Assembly (NCBI GenBank): GCA_963922315.1
Contig: CAWUID010000007.1
Span: 1 to 57,099, forward strand
DNA: 57,099 nucleotides
Direction of reading: 5' to 3'
Source: JAHDBG01 sp963922315
Lineage (GTDB): Bacteria > Pseudomonadota > Gammaproteobacteria > Chromatiales > Chromatiaceae
Every line of letters begins with the position of its first letter. Position 1 is the stretch's first letter. Below are positions 26,992 to 34,505 of the stretch, piece by piece. The notes under the pieces were generated by a model. It saw nothing but the letters and a program-made list of their open reading frames with translations, did not search any database and was not told the origin of the DNA. Position numbers and translations under genes: made by a program.

Positions 26992-27113
26992 AGGGCACCT
27001 CTGAAAACTACTGCGCTGGCAAAGACTTCGTTGCAAAATGCTCATGTACGCTTTGTACACTGCGCTTTTGCGCCTCGTCTTTCCTTCGCTCGCGACGTTT
27101 GCAGAGGTGCCCT
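26992..27113. repeat. 122-base palindromic repeat, copy 1
   Basis: Ends are perfect 12-base inverted repeats (AGGGCACCTCTG / CAGAGGTGCCCT). The interior is an imperfect palindrome with GCAAAATGC and GCGCTTTTGC arms around two GTAC boxes. A second, diverged copy lies at 28247-28364. No coding capacity beyond a chance frame. Size and structure suit a non-autonomous miniature element or an extragenic palindrome. It fills the divergent pepN-grxC promoter space. Confidence 0.7.
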
Positions 27114-27135
27114 GTAATCTGTTCAGGGTATCACA

Positions 27136-27393
27136 ATGTCTCGTATTGAACTGTATACAACCGGACAATGTCCTTATTGCGTGCGTGCTAAGATGCTGCT
27201 GCAGAATAAGGGCGTTGTCTGGGAAGAAATCCGCGTTGATCAGGATCCGGCCCAGTTGCAGATTATGCTACAACGCAGTCAGCGGCGGACGGTACCACAA
27301 ATCTTTATCAATGATCAGGCGATTGGTGGTTATGATGAACTGGCCGCACTGAATCGTTCCGGTGAATTGGATTCTTTATTAGATTTGAGTTAA
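27136..27393 (+). CDS. grxC: Glutaredoxin 3
   Basis: 85-residue glutaredoxin, a GSH-dependent disulfide reductase. The active site is CPYC at residues 12-15 (TTGQCPYCVRA). The cis-proline segment RTVPQIFIN and the GSH-binding GGYDEL follow, as in E. coli GrxC. First gene of grxC-hslR-holC, four bases before hslR. The window also encodes GshA for glutathione synthesis. Confidence 0.94.
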   Translation: MSRIELYTTGQCPYCVRAKMLLQNKGVVWEEIRVDQDPAQLQIMLQRSQRRTVPQIFINDQAIGGYDELAALNRSGELDSLLDLS

Positions 27394-27397
27394 GGCT

Positions 27398-27814
27398 ATG
27401 ACTGATATTGAGCAACTTAACAGTATGCGGCTGGATAAATGGCTCTGGGCAGCGCGTTTTTTCAAGACTCGTCCGCTCGCTTCTGCAGCAGTAGGTGGCG
27501 GTAAAGTGCGGTTAAACGGACAGCGTTGTAAGCCAAGCCGGATGATTGAAAGTGGTAACCTGCTGACCGTTCAGAAGGGTAATCTGATCTGGGAGGTGAC
27601 GGTACAGTCTTTGCCAAAGCAACGGCGTCCTGCGCGCGAAACGCATCTGTACTATACCGAAACGCCTGAAAGTGAGGCACGTCGCCAGGCACACATTGCG
27701 CAGATGCAGGCAGAAAAAGCAGCTTATACACCCAGTGAGCATCGACCCGATAAACGTAACCGGCGTCTGATCCACGCCTTTCAGCGGGCTGCTTATCATC
27801 ATTCTGCTGCATGA
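27398..27814 (+). CDS. hslR: Ribosome-associated heat shock protein Hsp15
   Basis: S4-domain RNA-binding protein that frees nascent chains stuck on 50S subunits. The S4 core reads MRLDKWLWAARFFKTRPLA...GGGKVRLNGQRCKPSR, and the C-terminus is basic (PDKRNRRLIHAFQR). 138 residues, close to E. coli Hsp15 (133). The stop overlaps the holC start as ATGA. Confidence 0.93.
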   Translation: MTDIEQLNSMRLDKWLWAARFFKTRPLASAAVGGGKVRLNGQRCKPSRMIESGNLLTVQKGNLIWEVTVQSLPKQRRPARETHLYYTETPESEARRQAHIAQMQAEKAAYTPSEHRPDKRNRRLIHAFQRAAYHHSAA

Positions 27815-28245
27815 CCCGGGTCGATTTTTATGTCGCTGAGTCAGCCAGTCGGTTGGATCGTTATCAGATTGCCTGCCGGATTACACATAAGGCCTGGCAG
27901 GCCGGGCACCGGGTATTGTTGCATACGGCAGATCGTGAGGAAGCAGATCATCTGAATCGACTGTTATGGACTGTGCAGGATATCAGTTTTATTCCGCATG
28001 GTTTGCTCGGGCAGGCCGATCCGGCGCATAATCCCATTCTGATCGGGGATGGCAATCTGTCTGATCCACTGGCTGAGCATGATGTGCTGATCAATCTGGC
28101 AGCGGCTGTGCCGCTGTTTTTCAGCCGTTTTGCGCGGCTGGCAGAGTGTGTGGATCAGGATGCTCAGGTGAAGCAGGACAGTCGTGAGCGTTATCGGTTT
28201 TACCGGGATCGTGGGTACCCTCTGCAAATGCACCACTTGCGTTGA
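27811..28245 (+). CDS. holC: DNA polymerase III chi subunit HolC
   Basis: Clamp-loader accessory subunit that binds SSB. 144 residues with the family-typical RVDFYVAE start, ACRITHKAWQAGHRV, and the C-terminal YRFYRDRGYPLQMHHLR. Translationally coupled to hslR. In many relatives holC lies upstream of valS; here it ends at a palindromic repeat and a dead purD gene instead. Confidence 0.92.
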   Translation: MTRVDFYVAESASRLDRYQIACRITHKAWQAGHRVLLHTADREEADHLNRLLWTVQDISFIPHGLLGQADPAHNPILIGDGNLSDPLAEHDVLINLAAAVPLFFSRFARLAECVDQDAQVKQDSRERYRFYRDRGYPLQMHHLR

Positions 28246-28246
28246 G

Positions 28247-28364
28247 ACACCGCTGAAAACTGCTGCATTTGCAAAAACTTCGTTAAAAAATGTCCATGTA
28301 TGATTTGTACACTGCATTTTTTCGTCTCGTCTTTGTTGCGCTCGCGATGTTTTCAGAGGTACCC
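28247..28364. repeat. Palindromic repeat, copy 2
   Basis: Diverged relative of the 26992-27113 repeat, with arms CTGAAAAC / GTTTTCAG. It shares the inner sequence around ATTTGTACACTGC and TCGTCTTTG(T/C)GCTCGCGA. It sits between the convergent ends of holC and the purD remnant, where its stem could end transcription from both sides. The outer left arm is degraded. Confidence 0.65.
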
Positions 28365-28365
28365 G

Positions 28366-28748
28366 TCAGGAGTTCAGGGCCCGGTAGCCAATGTCGCGTC
28401 GGCAGAATAAGGCATCTGTCCTGATCTGATCCACCTGATGATACGCTTGTTGTTGTGCTGCCTGGCTCGGGCCGAAGCAAGCCAGTTCGGCAGACTGAAA
28501 GGTATCGGTGATGCCTGTGACCAGAGGGGCTTCCAGGCCGATGATTGTCAGGTCTATGTGTTCTGTAGTTGCAAATTGCACCAGTCCGGCAATGTCATCT
28601 GCAGCCAGTTCGACATTTTATACTTTTGGTTCCTGAGCAGTTCCGGCATTGCCTGGTGCGACGTAGACACTGTCTGCTAACGGGACTGTGCTGCTTTCCA
28701 GGCCAGGGCATGTTCCCGACCACCACTGCCGATTATGAGGATTTTCAT
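28366..28748 (-). pseudogene. purD: purD remnant with large internal deletion (phosphoribosylamine-glycine ligase)
   Basis: Starts correctly with MKILIIGSGGREHALAWKAA, overlapping the metG stop as TGATG, then hits a stop after 23 codons. Another frame continues with HIDLTIIGLEAPLVTGIT and FGPSQAA, the PurD N-domain to about residue 100. It then jumps directly to ALFCRRDIGYRALNS, the extreme C-terminus. About 300 codons, including the ATP-grasp core, are missing, and there is at least one frameshift. No active GAR synthetase can be made from this locus. I saw no other purD in the window. Confidence 0.88.
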
Positions 28749-30412
28749 CAGACGATGCGTCCTGTTTCTTCGGTGTCAGCCAGCATCGCTTCTATCGCTG
28801 CCGGATCAATCCGGGTCAATAACGGTTTGAAGGGTTTGATGGTATGCCGCAGCAGTGGTTTATCGCAATCTGACCAGTCAAAGAAATAGGTATTCAGAAA
28901 CGATTCAGCTTCCCGGGTCATAATCGGTAACACGGGTTTCAGATAAAAAATCAACAGCCGGAACAGGTTCAGGCCAACGGAACAGACTTTCTGCAGTTCC
29001 ATGTCTTTGCCTTCCTGCTTTGCCAGTACCCAGGGTTTTTGCTGGTCAATATAATGATTTGCCCGATCAGCCAGTGCCATGATGCAGCGCATGGCTTTCG
29101 CATACTCGCGTCGTTCGTAATAGTCACAGATCTCATGTCGGGTGTCGGCAAACTGCTGGTACAGTTCCGGTTCGGAACAGACGGCGGATAACTGGCTATA
29201 GAATCGTTTGTGAATAAACCCGGCACAACGGCTGGCAATGTTGACGACCTTGCCGACCAGATCGGAATTGATCCGCTGGGCAAAGTCTTCAAAATTCAGA
29301 TCAATATCTTCCAGTCCACTGGTCAGTCGGGTAGCAAAATAATAGCGCAGGTATTCCGGATTCAGGTGTCTGAGATAGGCGGATGCGCGGATGAAGGTGC
29401 CACGTGACTTGGACATTTTGCGTCCGTTTACCGTCAGGAAACCGTGGGCAAAGATGCTGGTTGGTTTGCGCAGACCGGCACCTTCCAACAGGGCGGGCCA
29501 GAACAAGGCATGAAAGGTGATAATGTCCTTACCAATGAAGTGATACAGTTCCGTGTCTGAATCTGGTTGCCAGTGTGGTTCATCTTTGAGTCCGAGGCTC
29601 TGGCAATATTTTCTGAAGCTGGCGATGTAGCCGACCGGTGCGTCTACCCAGACATAAAAATATTTGCCTTTTTCACCCGGAATCGGAAAACCATAATAGG
29701 GTTCATCTCGTGAAATATCCCAATCGGCCAGTCCGGCATCAAACCATTCCTGCAGCTTGTTGGCGACTTCCGGTTGTAAATTTCCCTCGGTCTGGCACCA
29801 CTGCTGTAACGATTCGGTGAAGTCAGATAGCTTGAAAAACAAGTGTTCAGATTCACGGGTGACTGGTGTCGCACCGGAGATGACTGAGACCGGATTCAAC
29901 AGCTCGGTAGGGTTATATACGGCACCGCAAGCCTCACAATGATCACCGTATTGTTCGGCAGCTCCACATTTCGGACAGGTGCCCTGAATAAAGCGATCAG
30001 GTAAAAATTGTTCTGCTTCCGGATCATATGCCTGCGATATCACCCGGCGGGTAATATGTCCACCATCCCGGTTACGCTCATAGATTGTGTTACACAGAAT
30101 CCGGTTATCTGCTGTATCAGTTGAGTAATAGTAATCGAAATCAATGTGAAAGCCGGCAAAATCGGCTTTATGTTCGCGTATCACTTGGGTCAGGAAGACG
30201 GAAGGTTCCATTTTTTCCCGTTTTGCTCTGAGCATGACGGCGGTACCATGGGCATCGTCGGCACACACATGCACGCATTCGTGCCGGTGCATTTTTTGAT
30301 AACGGCACCAGATGTCTGATTGGATATATTCAACCAGATGGCCAAGATGGATTGGCCCGTTCGCATAAGGCAGAGCGCTGGTAACGATCAGGGAACGGCA
30401 TTGTGATAACAT
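28748..30412 (-). CDS. metG: Methionyl-tRNA synthetase
   Basis: Class I synthetase charging tRNA-Met. HLGH is at about residue 22, the zinc knuckle CPKCG...CEACG at about 144-162, KMSKS at about 334, and the helical anticodon-binding domain follows to the end. 554 residues: the C-terminal tRNA-binding dimerisation domain of the 677-residue E. coli protein is absent, with the frame ending right after the anticodon domain. Shorter MetRS enzymes are known, so it is probably active. The stop overlaps the purD remnant. Confidence 0.95.
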   Translation of the reverse strand: MLSQCRSLIVTSALPYANGPIHLGHLVEYIQSDIWCRYQKMHRHECVHVCADDAHGTAVMLRAKREKMEPSVFLTQVIREHKADFAGFHIDFDYYYSTDTADNRILCNTIYERNRDGGHITRRVISQAYDPEAEQFLPDRFIQGTCPKCGAAEQYGDHCEACGAVYNPTELLNPVSVISGATPVTRESEHLFFKLSDFTESLQQWCQTEGNLQPEVANKLQEWFDAGLADWDISRDEPYYGFPIPGEKGKYFYVWVDAPVGYIASFRKYCQSLGLKDEPHWQPDSDTELYHFIGKDIITFHALFWPALLEGAGLRKPTSIFAHGFLTVNGRKMSKSRGTFIRASAYLRHLNPEYLRYYFATRLTSGLEDIDLNFEDFAQRINSDLVGKVVNIASRCAGFIHKRFYSQLSAVCSEPELYQQFADTRHEICDYYERREYAKAMRCIMALADRANHYIDQQKPWVLAKQEGKDMELQKVCSVGLNLFRLLIFYLKPVLPIMTREAESFLNTYFFDWSDCDKPLLRHTIKPFKPLLTRIDPAAIEAMLADTEETGRIV

Positions 30413-30465
30413 AATAAAATATGAAAAAAGTGGCGGTTATTTCTTACACTGAAGATGGAGTTGGC

Positions 30466-31689
30466 ATGGCTTTAATCAGACCTTTTGCAGCGTTGCGTCC
30501 GGTCGCTGCTCGCGCAGCGGATGTTGCAGCGCCGCCTTATGATGTGATGAGCCGGGATGAAGCGAAACAAATGGCTGCGGGGCGGCCCTGGAGCTTTTTG
30601 CATATTTCGCGTCCGGAAATTGATTTGCCGGATGATGTGGATGCCTACGACGCAGCGGTTTATACAAAAGGACATGATAACCTGCAACAGATGCAGGCTG
30701 CCGGTATTCTGCAGCAGGATGCTATGCCCGGCTATTATATGTACCGGTTAACGATGGGAGAACATGTGCAGACCGGGTTGGTCGCGGTCGCATCAGTTCA
30801 GGCTTATAACGCGGATCGTATTAAAAAACACGAATTTACCCGGCCCGTTAAAGAGCAGGATCGGGTTCATCAGATTAATCGTTTGAATGCACAGACCGGG
30901 CCAGTGTTTCTGGTCTATCCGGCGCACGAAGAGGTAGACGCCATGCTGGCTGCAGCGGCTCAGACTGAACCCGCCGTTGATATGACTGCCGCTGATGGTG
31001 TGCGTCATCAGTTATGGCTGATTCAGGATGACAATCAGATTGGTGTATTGACGGATGCGTTTGCGGCGATGCCTGCCCTGTATGTGGCTGACGGACATCA
31101 TCGTTCCGCAGCGGCTGCGCGAGTGGCAACTGAGCGCTCACAAGGCGATGCTGATGCAGCACATCATTACTTTCTGAGTGTTATCTTTCCGCATAATCAA
31201 GTGTCTATCTTAGACTATAACCGGTTAGTACGCGATCTGCACGGGCTGACGGTAGAAGAGTTTTTAGCCCGGGTATCTGAGCAGTTCCGGGTGCGGCCTC
31301 TCGCAGAACCGGTGAAGCCGGATCAGCCTGGTGTTTTTGGTATGTATGTACGTGGGCAATGGTATCAATTACAGTTGCGAGACACACACTATACGGATGA
31401 TCCGGTGGCCAGGCTGGATGTGAGCCTGCTGACGGATCATCTGATTGAGCCGATTCTGGGCATTCAGGATCCCCGGCGTGATCCACGGATTGATTTTGTT
31501 GGTGGTATCCGTGGCTTATCCACATTGCAGGCGCGGGTAGATAGTGGCGACTGGGCGGTTGCTTTTGCGTTATACCCGGTGTCTGTATCAGCTTTGATGG
31601 CTGTGGCTGACAGTGGCCAGGTGATGCCACCGAAATCGACCTGGTTTGAGCCCAAGCTGGCGGATGGTCTGGTCAGTCATCTGTTGTAG
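30466..31689 (+). CDS. DUF1015 family protein
   Basis: 407 residues of the DUF1015 family, function not established. I chose ATG 30466 because the family begins M-x-x-IRPF-ALRP (here MALIRPFAALRP) and a GGAG lies six bases upstream; ATG 30421 would add 15 residues. Conserved blocks are VAAPPYDVMSRDEA, KKHEFTRPVKEQDR and ALYVADGHHRSAAA, the last suggesting a nucleotide or kinase-like site. Divergent from metG, convergent with higA-1. Confidence 0.88.
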   Translation: MALIRPFAALRPVAARAADVAAPPYDVMSRDEAKQMAAGRPWSFLHISRPEIDLPDDVDAYDAAVYTKGHDNLQQMQAAGILQQDAMPGYYMYRLTMGEHVQTGLVAVASVQAYNADRIKKHEFTRPVKEQDRVHQINRLNAQTGPVFLVYPAHEEVDAMLAAAAQTEPAVDMTAADGVRHQLWLIQDDNQIGVLTDAFAAMPALYVADGHHRSAAAARVATERSQGDADAAHHYFLSVIFPHNQVSILDYNRLVRDLHGLTVEEFLARVSEQFRVRPLAEPVKPDQPGVFGMYVRGQWYQLQLRDTHYTDDPVARLDVSLLTDHLIEPILGIQDPRRDPRIDFVGGIRGLSTLQARVDSGDWAVAFALYPVSVSALMAVADSGQVMPPKSTWFEPKLADGLVSHLL

Positions 31690-31738
31690 CCATATGTACA
31701 ATGAGTGCAGTCGAATAACATTTTTCGCTGCACATTGA

Positions 31739-32092
31739 TTATTGTGGATCAGCAACAAAGTTGTTGTGTTCATGACCCGGCACATGCAGATGTGGTGCCA
31801 TAAAGTTAATATGCTTTAATACTGTCGTGTCTACGTTCTGGCGTGCTTTCCACAAATCAAAACTGTCCTGCAGAATTAACCAGCTTTCCGCTGACCCACC
31901 TAATACCTCAGACAAGCGTACGGCCATTTCGGGAGATATGCCGGCATTGCCATTCAGGAGTCGGTTGAAAGTACTGCGGGCGACGCCTAACTGATCTGCA
32001 ATTTTATTCGCAGTCATTGTTTCAAAAGGCTCAATATAAGTACGTTGAATTAATGCGCCCGGGTGTGGTGGATGATGTGGTTGCAAAGTCAT
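31739..32092 (-). CDS. higA: HigA family antitoxin, locus 1
   Basis: 117-residue Xre-type helix-turn-helix antitoxin. The HPG-A-L opening, KIADQLGVARSTFNRLLNG helix-turn-helix and GISPEMAVRLSEVLG are family features. It carries a C-terminal extension (about residues 90-117) not needed for the domain. The start overlaps the toxin stop by one base. It probably represses its own promoter, where a perfect palindrome lies upstream of higB. Confidence 0.9.
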   Translation of the reverse strand: MTLQPHHPPHPGALIQRTYIEPFETMTANKIADQLGVARSTFNRLLNGNAGISPEMAVRLSEVLGGSAESWLILQDSFDLWKARQNVDTTVLKHINFMAPHLHVPGHEHNNFVADPQ

Positions 32093-32370
32093 TAGTGGTA
32101 ATCCTCATAATTGACGATGTAGGCATCTCCATTTTTAAATTTAAAAACGATACGCCAGTTGCCAGACACGTTAACTGCCCACAGATCTTCTTTGTCTTCT
32201 TGTAACTGGTGAAGCCTGTAACCAGGCTTATCCACGTCATCAATAGTTTGTGCTGCATTCAGAAATGCTAAACGGTCACTGATGGGCGTCGCATGAGCAG
32301 GTTGAATGCTGGCGGTGCTTCCCTTTGTGTAGAATTTTTCAAGTCCTTTATGTTTGAAGCTCTTGATCAT
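32092..32370 (-). CDS. higB: HigB/RelE-type toxin, locus 1
   Basis: 92-residue RelE-superfamily mRNA interferase. The MIKSFKHKGLEKFYTKG start, GYRLHQL, and the C-terminal WRIVFKFKNGDAYIVNYEDYH are characteristic of HigB. First gene of the pair, toxin before antitoxin as usual for higBA. Confidence 0.92.
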   Translation of the reverse strand: MIKSFKHKGLEKFYTKGSTASIQPAHATPISDRLAFLNAAQTIDDVDKPGYRLHQLQEDKEDLWAVNVSGNWRIVFKFKNGDAYIVNYEDYH

Positions 32371-32392
32371 AATTTTGCATACTACTGATTTG

Positions 32393-32414
32393 TTCCTTAT
32401 TGCGCAATAAGGAA
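32393..32414. promoter_or_regulatory. Perfect 22-base palindrome upstream of higB-1, probable HigA operator
   Basis: TTCCTTATTGC followed exactly by its reverse complement, 22 bases before the higB ATG. On the minus strand a TTGCGC within it is 17 bases from a TAGTAT, so it overlaps a plausible -35 box. Position and symmetry fit an autoregulatory operator bound by the HigA dimer. The operator role is inferred. Confidence 0.6.
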
Positions 32415-32475
32415 TCTGTGTTTTCTTACAAATCTGTTTCTGGCTTTAGTTACGTTTGTTGTAAAGCTGTATGTA

Positions 32476-34485
32476 CTATGTTTCGGCGAGCAAAGCGCGT
32501 AGCCCGGCAATGCTGGACTGAGCACGCTGTGCGCGCTCTTCTGTGCTGGTGGCAACACCTCGTCCTTCCCACGTGATTTCTTCTTGTGGTAATTCCTGCA
32601 GAAAGCGGCTGGGTTCACAACTGACCCATTCGCCGCCACGCCGCCGCTTTCCGGCGGTCGTGATCAATAAATGACGTTGTGCCCGGGTGAGGCCGACATA
32701 GGCAAGACGTCTCTCTTCCTCGATTTTGTCTTCATCAATGCTCGTCTGATGTGGCAATAAACCCTCCTCCATACCCACCAGAAACACAGTCGGAAATTCC
32801 AGTCCTTTTGCCGCATGCAGTGTCATCAGAGCGACCCGGTCATTTTGTTGTTCATCATCCTGGCGTTCTAAAATATCCATCAATCCCAGGTGAGCAACAA
32901 TGTCGCTGAGTGATTCTCCTTTGTAGTCTTCACCTTGCAGTTTGGTCAGCCAGTCTGCCAGTTCGCGCACATATCCCCAACGTTTATCAGCCTGTTTCGG
33001 ACTATTGCTGGTTTGTTGTAACCAGTCCTGATAATCCATATCGGTTAGTAGCTGCTCAATCACTGTAGCGGGTGTGGCATGGGTGGCCAGTTGTTGCAGG
33101 CCGATCAACCATTGGCGGAAGGTGCGTAAGTGGTGCAGTGGGCGGCCGGTGACCTGTTGTTCCAGCCCGAACTCATCAATGGCATCAAATAACGAAATCT
33201 GGCGTCCTTTTGCATAGTCAGCTAGTTTCTGCAGAGTGGTCGGGCCGATTTCACGACGTGGTGTATTGATAATGCGCAAAAAGGCGGTGTCGTCATCTGT
33301 GTTGCAGATCAGCCGCAGGTAGCTCATCACATCCTTCACTTCAGCACGAGCAAAGAAGGAAGTACCGCCACTGACAAAATATGGAATGTTGTTAGTACGC
33401 AGTACCTGTTCAAACACTCGAGCCTGGTAGTTGCCGCGATATAGTATGGCAAAATCACGATAGGCCTGACGGCTGTTAAACCGGCTTTGTATCAGCTCAG
33501 CAACCACTCGCTCGGCCTCAGCCGCTTCGTCACGGCAATGAATCACCCGGACCGGATCGCCCGGACCGTGTTCGCTCCATAATCGCTTCGTGAACAGGTG
33601 TGGGTTATGCTGAATCAACGCATTTGCAGCCTGTAAGATGTGTCCACTGGAGCGATAATTCTGTTCCAGCTTGATCACTTGCAGTGTCGGAAAGTCTTCC
33701 GCCAGAGCTGACAGGTTTTCCGGACGGGCACCACGCCAGGCATAAATGGACTGATCGTCGTCTCCTACGACAGTGAAGCGAGCCTGGGCGCCGACCAGCT
33801 GTTGGATCAGTTGATATTGAGTGCCATTCGTATCCTGATATTCGTCTACCAGCAGGTGGCGCACCCGGTTTTGCCAGCGTTCACGTACTTCAGCCTGCTC
33901 GTTGAATAACTGGACTGGCCGCAGAATCAGATCATCAAAGTCGACTACGTTATAAGCCTGCAATGTGCGTTGGTAGGCTGCATAAACGTTAGCTTGCCAG
34001 GCTGCCAGTGCATCCTGCGCTGTGCTCAGTACCTGATCTGGTGTACTCAGCGTATTTTTCCATTGCGAGATCTGACGTCGTGCTTGTTGCAGATCATCTT
34101 TATCCGGTGTGTCGCGCTGGGTCAGTTCCTTCAGCAAGTGGAACACATCCTGTTCATCCAGAATACTGAAATTGCGTCTGAGTTCTGCTGCCTGGTGTTC
34201 CCGCCGCAGGATCGTCAGCCCGAGTGTATGAAAAGTGGCGATGGTCAGGCCACGTGCTGCCTGACTGGATAATAAGGCACCGACCCGTGCCTTCATCTCG
34301 CGTGCTGCCTTATTGGTGAAGGTTACAGCGATAATATGGTGTGCCGCCAGTTGTTGTTGCTCAATCAGATAGGCAATTTTGGCTGTAATGACTCGTGTTT
34401 TACCAGACCCGGCACCAGCCAGTACCAGGCTGGGACCAGTCAGATAACGGATTGCTTCACGTTGTTGCGGATTCAGGTGTTGCAT
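32476..34485 (-). CDS. rep: ATP-dependent DNA helicase Rep
   Basis: Superfamily 1A 3'-5' helicase of the Rep/UvrD group, acting at blocked replication forks. From ATG 34485 it is 669 residues and begins LNPQQREAI as Rep does; the longer frame runs into the upstream gene. Walker A GAGSGKT is at about 25-31, DEYQDTN and GDDDQSIYAWRGA in the middle, and VALMTLHAAKGLEFP and LAYVGLTRAQ near the end. It follows AAA/nuclease gene 1 by 20 bases. Confidence 0.93.
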   Translation of the reverse strand: MQHLNPQQREAIRYLTGPSLVLAGAGSGKTRVITAKIAYLIEQQQLAAHHIIAVTFTNKAAREMKARVGALLSSQAARGLTIATFHTLGLTILRREHQAAELRRNFSILDEQDVFHLLKELTQRDTPDKDDLQQARRQISQWKNTLSTPDQVLSTAQDALAAWQANVYAAYQRTLQAYNVVDFDDLILRPVQLFNEQAEVRERWQNRVRHLLVDEYQDTNGTQYQLIQQLVGAQARFTVVGDDDQSIYAWRGARPENLSALAEDFPTLQVIKLEQNYRSSGHILQAANALIQHNPHLFTKRLWSEHGPGDPVRVIHCRDEAAEAERVVAELIQSRFNSRQAYRDFAILYRGNYQARVFEQVLRTNNIPYFVSGGTSFFARAEVKDVMSYLRLICNTDDDTAFLRIINTPRREIGPTTLQKLADYAKGRQISLFDAIDEFGLEQQVTGRPLHHLRTFRQWLIGLQQLATHATPATVIEQLLTDMDYQDWLQQTSNSPKQADKRWGYVRELADWLTKLQGEDYKGESLSDIVAHLGLMDILERQDDEQQNDRVALMTLHAAKGLEFPTVFLVGMEEGLLPHQTSIDEDKIEEERRLAYVGLTRAQRHLLITTAGKRRRGGEWVSCEPSRFLQELPQEEITWEGRGVATSTEERAQRAQSSIAGLRALLAET

Positions 34486-34505
34486 ATAGGTATCTGGATG
34501 TTGCG

